In this document: piece after piece, positions 61,596 to 64,000 of the stretch
How the letters are laid out: every line of letters begins with the position of its first letter
Position numbering within the stretch: the first letter of the stretch is position 1
DNA from: DATFJT01 sp965230755
Lineage (GTDB): Bacteria; Bacteroidota; Bacteroidia; Chitinophagales; Saprospiraceae
Assembly (NCBI GenBank): GCA_965230755.1
Contig: CBDDLT010000016.1
Location: forward strand, 496,001-560,000
DNA: 64,000 nucleotides
Direction of reading: 5' to 3'
Notes under the pieces: generated by a model
Database searches by the model: none
Seen by the model: the letters and a program-made list of their open reading frames with translations, nothing else
Told to the model about the DNA's origin: nothing
Position numbers and translations under genes: made by a program

Positions 61596-62693
61596 TTGAG
61601 GGCACTTCTTTTTATGGGGCTAATTCTGGGCTTTCACTGCTCTTTGAATGCTCAAAAATGGAAGATGGAAGCCTATGCTTCAGGTGGTAGTATCTGGAAG
61701 CATTCTAAGAAAATCAGTTTTGATACCGATGTTTTTTGTCCGTCGGTGACCCTTCACCTAAGGCGTAATCCCGATGTTTTACCAAGAAAATGGGATCAAA
61801 AGTATCCGGGCTGGAAAGCGGGATATTCTTTTAGTTACCGATATCTGGGAGAGGATTATTTGGGTTCAGCCTTCGGCATCTATGCAACGATCGAAAAACT
61901 TATTTTCGAGACGGATCTTGTAGCTCTTAGTTTTCAAGTGGGAAGTGGCCTAGCCTATATCACTGAGGTCTTTGATCCAGAAAACAACACAACTAGGAAC
62001 AATGACGCATTAAGTACCGGCTTCAATAACATCAGTAATTTTAATTTGCGATCGAAGTGGCATCTATCAGAGAACTATAGTTTGTTGCTTGGAGGGGAAT
62101 TTACTCACTACAGCAATGGAGGTTACTCCCTACCCAATCTTGGGATAAACGTAGTATCCGGAAATTTAGGAATTTCGGCGCGGCTAAATAACACCAAAAA
62201 CCATTATGTTCCCGAGCGAATTGATCGATGGAGAATGTTTCTAGGAACTCGATTCTCTAGACTGGAGTGGCCTGAGCAAGGAGTGGGTAGAAGATCACTT
62301 GTCAATGCGCATATGGGCGTGAAGTATATTCGAAATGATCGGGCACACTGGATAGCCAGTGTAGAGTACGAGTTGAATTATGCCTTGTACTGGCACGGAC
62401 TGGACGAAGGAATTTTTGATAATGAAGAAGACGCCTATCGTCAGAGTTATCGGTGGATTATATCATTGGGTAGAGAGTTTGTTTTTGACCAGTGGTCGAT
62501 CCTCATTCAGTCCGGATTGAATTTGAGGGATGATATTAAAATACCGCCACCTAAAAGAATTGCCAATGTTTTAGGTATAAAACGGTACTTTTTGGCGGAA
62601 GGGCCAATCAGTCCATATATAGGATTGTATATGAAATCCCATGGTAGTGTCGCTGAGTATTTTGGTATGGGAGTAGGCGCGGACTTCTTCTAA
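61596..62693 (+). CDS. PagL-like lipid A deacylase / acyloxyacyl hydrolase
   Basis: 365 residues from a TTG start, preferred because it gives a proper signal peptide (MRALLFMGLILGFHCSLNAQ); the next ATG, 18 nt later, lacks the charged N-terminus. The beta-barrel enzyme motif GGEFTHYSNGGYSLPNLGIN contains the His-x-Ser pair of the PagL active site. It removes an acyl chain from lipid A in the outer membrane. It follows hutH by 4 nt, so translation may be coupled. The function is inferred from the motif and barrel. Confidence 0.8.
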   Translation: MRALLFMGLILGFHCSLNAQKWKMEAYASGGSIWKHSKKISFDTDVFCPSVTLHLRRNPDVLPRKWDQKYPGWKAGYSFSYRYLGEDYLGSAFGIYATIEKLIFETDLVALSFQVGSGLAYITEVFDPENNTTRNNDALSTGFNNISNFNLRSKWHLSENYSLLLGGEFTHYSNGGYSLPNLGINVVSGNLGISARLNNTKNHYVPERIDRWRMFLGTRFSRLEWPEQGVGRRSLVNAHMGVKYIRNDRAHWIASVEYELNYALYWHGLDEGIFDNEEDAYRQSYRWIISLGREFVFDQWSILIQSGLNLRDDIKIPPPKRIANVLGIKRYFLAEGPISPYIGLYMKSHGSVAEYFGMGVGADFF

Positions 62694-63205
62694 AAGCGAT
62701 GTCCTAGCTGTATGCCAACCAGAAGAATAGGCCCTTCACCCGTGGGTTCTCCCTTGGTCTCAACATTCCATTCTAAACCAAAAGCAACACTTGGAGCAAT
62801 AACAAAATTACTCTTGAGCCAAACATAGGATAACTCGGCGGTGGGCTGAATGACTAGGATGTCGGTATCGTCGGATTGACCGTCGGTGGTCCATGTTACA
62901 TTATTTTTCCAAACATCATTTTTAATTCCCAGTCTCCAATTTAGCTTTTGATAGGCTTCAAAGCATCGGTCTGTTCCACTAGGATGGTTAGAGTTTGTCA
63001 TTACCACCTTTCCACCAAAGCTTTTTACATCATCTGCAATGGCTTCATGATCTGTAGCAACCACTACTTCGGTTAAGCTTTTGGCCTTTTTACATTGATC
63101 ATAAACACGATTAATCATGCTTTTACCTCCTATTTTGGCTAGTGGTTTCGCTGGAAATCGTGTGGAAGCATATCTTGAAGGAATAATTCCTACTATTTTG
63201 GTCAT
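62690..63205 (-). CDS. Chimeric ORF: KdsB N-terminus fused to an outer-membrane protein C-terminus
   Basis: 171 residues. Residues 1-88 are clearly KdsB (CMP-KDO synthetase): IVGIIPSRYASTRFPAKPLA with the CTP-binding R/K residues, VVVATDHEAIADDV and HPSGTDRCFEAYQKL. From about residue 89 the sequence changes to NWRLGIKNDVWKNNVTWTTD and ends with beta strands and aromatic F (LLVGIQLGHRF), like an outer-membrane barrel end. KdsB is normally about 245 residues. The junction is near 62941. It is either a rearrangement or a misassembly. It overlaps the PagL-like gene by 4 nt at the 3' ends. Confidence 0.75.
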   Translation of the reverse strand: MTKIVGIIPSRYASTRFPAKPLAKIGGKSMINRVYDQCKKAKSLTEVVVATDHEAIADDVKSFGGKVVMTNSNHPSGTDRCFEAYQKLNWRLGIKNDVWKNNVTWTTDGQSDDTDILVIQPTAELSYVWLKSNFVIAPSVAFGLEWNVETKGEPTGEGPILLVGIQLGHRF

Positions 63206-63215
63206 GTTGTTTTAA

Positions 63216-64000
63216 TTAGTCTCTAAAATCGGGTGTTTTCTTTGTCATAGAAGCTTGAATAGCTGTTGCTAAATCTTCTGAAAGAATCATTGCAGCATTC
63301 CATGTGGCAATGAAATTTAAGCCATCTTCTACACTATGATCTCGTGTATAATTGATTACAGCTTTGCTGCCTCTAATCGATAAAGGTGATTTGGCTGCAA
63401 TGGTATGGGCTATCTCCATTACTTTTTCCATCATTTCCTCTTTAGAAGCATAACTGCTATTTGCCAGTTGTATTTGTTGAGCCTCAGGGCCATAGACTTT
63501 ACGACCAGTATAGGCCATTTCGCGGGCTAATCCATCGCCAATAAGTTTGGGTAGGCGCTGTAATGTGCCTAAATCAGCAACCATACCCATGTCAATTTCT
63601 TTTACAGTAAAGTAGCCATCATTTGTAACATAACGCATATCACAAGCAGTTACAATGTCTACTCCTCCTCCAATACATCCTCCATGAATTGCAGCAATAA
63701 CGGGTTTGCTACATTTTTCAATAGCGTTAATTGGAGCTTGAAGTTTAAAGACCATCTTACGCAACTTTTCCCGCTTGCGTCCATCGCATTTATCCGCTAC
63801 TCTTTGCCCCATACCCATTAGCAATGAGAGGTCAATACCAGAACAAAAATGCTTGCCTTCACCACTTAATATAATCACACGAGCTTCAGGAGTTTCATCC
63901 AATTGCTCAAAGCAACTTTTGAGTTCTTCCCAAGCTAATTCATTTAAAGCATTAGCCTTGTCAGGGCGATTGAATTTTACATGGGCAATTTTCTGATCTA
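63216..64000 (-). CDS. Enoyl-CoA hydratase/isomerase-family protein (5' partial)
   Basis: The minus-strand frame is open from 63902 to the right window edge (IAHVKFNRPDKANALNELAW upstream), so the N-terminus is missing. Visible crotonase features: ARVIILSGEGKHFCSGIDLS (oxyanion-hole region), AAIHGGCIGGGVDIVTACDM and DMGMVADLGTLQRLPKLIG. The Glu of the second catalytic position is replaced near ADLGT, so it may be an isomerase-like member rather than a hydratase. It lies 10 nt before the KdsB-type chimera. Pathway unknown; fatty-acid or leucine breakdown is possible. Confidence 0.88.
   Translation of the reverse strand, partial: DQKIAHVKFNRPDKANALNELAWEELKSCFEQLDETPEARVIILSGEGKHFCSGIDLSLLMGMGQRVADKCDGRKREKLRKMVFKLQAPINAIEKCSKPVIAAIHGGCIGGGVDIVTACDMRYVTNDGYFTVKEIDMGMVADLGTLQRLPKLIGDGLAREMAYTGRKVYGPEAQQIQLANSSYASKEEMMEKVMEIAHTIAAKSPLSIRGSKAVINYTRDHSVEDGLNFIATWNAAMILSEDLATAIQASMTKKTPDFRD

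Overview
The window looks like chromosomal DNA of a Bacteroidota bacterium. Several secreted proteins end in type IX secretion (T9SS) sorting domains. Other signs are an AraC regulator fused to a membrane domain, LytS/LytTR signalling, a long Bacteroidota-type SecA, a TAnnTTTG promoter element and the AT-rich sequence. Many proteins resemble Saprospirales-type gliding bacteria, but I cannot name a family with confidence.

Layout. 0-6.5 kb: the tail of a SprB-repeat T9SS protein, then five minus-strand housekeeping genes (LptF/G-type permease, tgt, rodA, a SPOR protein, ctaA). 6.5-6.9 kb: an AT-rich gap with DnaA-box-like motifs, where gene orientation diverges. 6.9-12.5 kb: mostly plus-strand genes (dtd, a MazG-like pyrophosphohydrolase, an RsbU-type phosphatase, a CBS protein, nadK, a cyclase, a membrane-anchored TPR-like protein). 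12.5-21.4 kb: a T9SS type B protein, a lipoprotein, secA, a hydrolase, a frameshifted T9SS protein and a polyphosphate-glucokinase-like ROK kinase. 21.5-30.1 kb: an M1 aminopeptidase, two parS-like palindromes, aspartate kinase, a DUF3037/HipA-like kinase pair, a second DnaA-box cluster, dnaB and a pseudouridine synthase. 30-38 kb: an S41 peptidase, an AraC regulator, and two large secreted T9SS proteins (a metzincin protease and a glycosidase-like protein). 38-45 kb: a GNAT-TetR-LytS-LytTR cluster, a twin-arginine aminotransferase, a nitrilase-family amidase and DinB. 45-50 kb: a sterol-desaturase-type hydroxylase, arsenosugar genes (CMD protein and ArsS), a GIY-YIG nuclease surrounded by palindromic repeats, a tRNA with CAU anticodon, a HAD phosphatase and a MarR regulator. 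51-56 kb: a His-rich lipoprotein/OMP/Cys-motif cluster and pntBA. 56-64 kb: an M20-like protein lacking catalytic residues, a rhodanese, murI with two Skp/OmpH chaperones, hutH, a PagL-like deacylase, a KdsB-outer-membrane-protein chimera, and an enoyl-CoA hydratase running off the end.

The most notable signals are these. (1) Two DnaA-box clusters, a pair of parS-like sites and diverging gene orientation together suggest an origin-proximal region. (2) A palindromic repeat with a constant 12-nt loop (GAGCGNAGCCGA) and changing but paired stems occurs in inverted doublets around a GIY-YIG nuclease gene, resembling a REP/REPIN system with a different nuclease. (3) A PM20D1-like protein has lost its metal ligands. 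(4) A KdsB fragment is fused in frame to an outer-membrane barrel end, which is either a rearrangement or an assembly junction. (5) An RsbU-type phosphatase seems to need a non-canonical start codon. All functions are inferred from motifs and length by reading; no database search was run.
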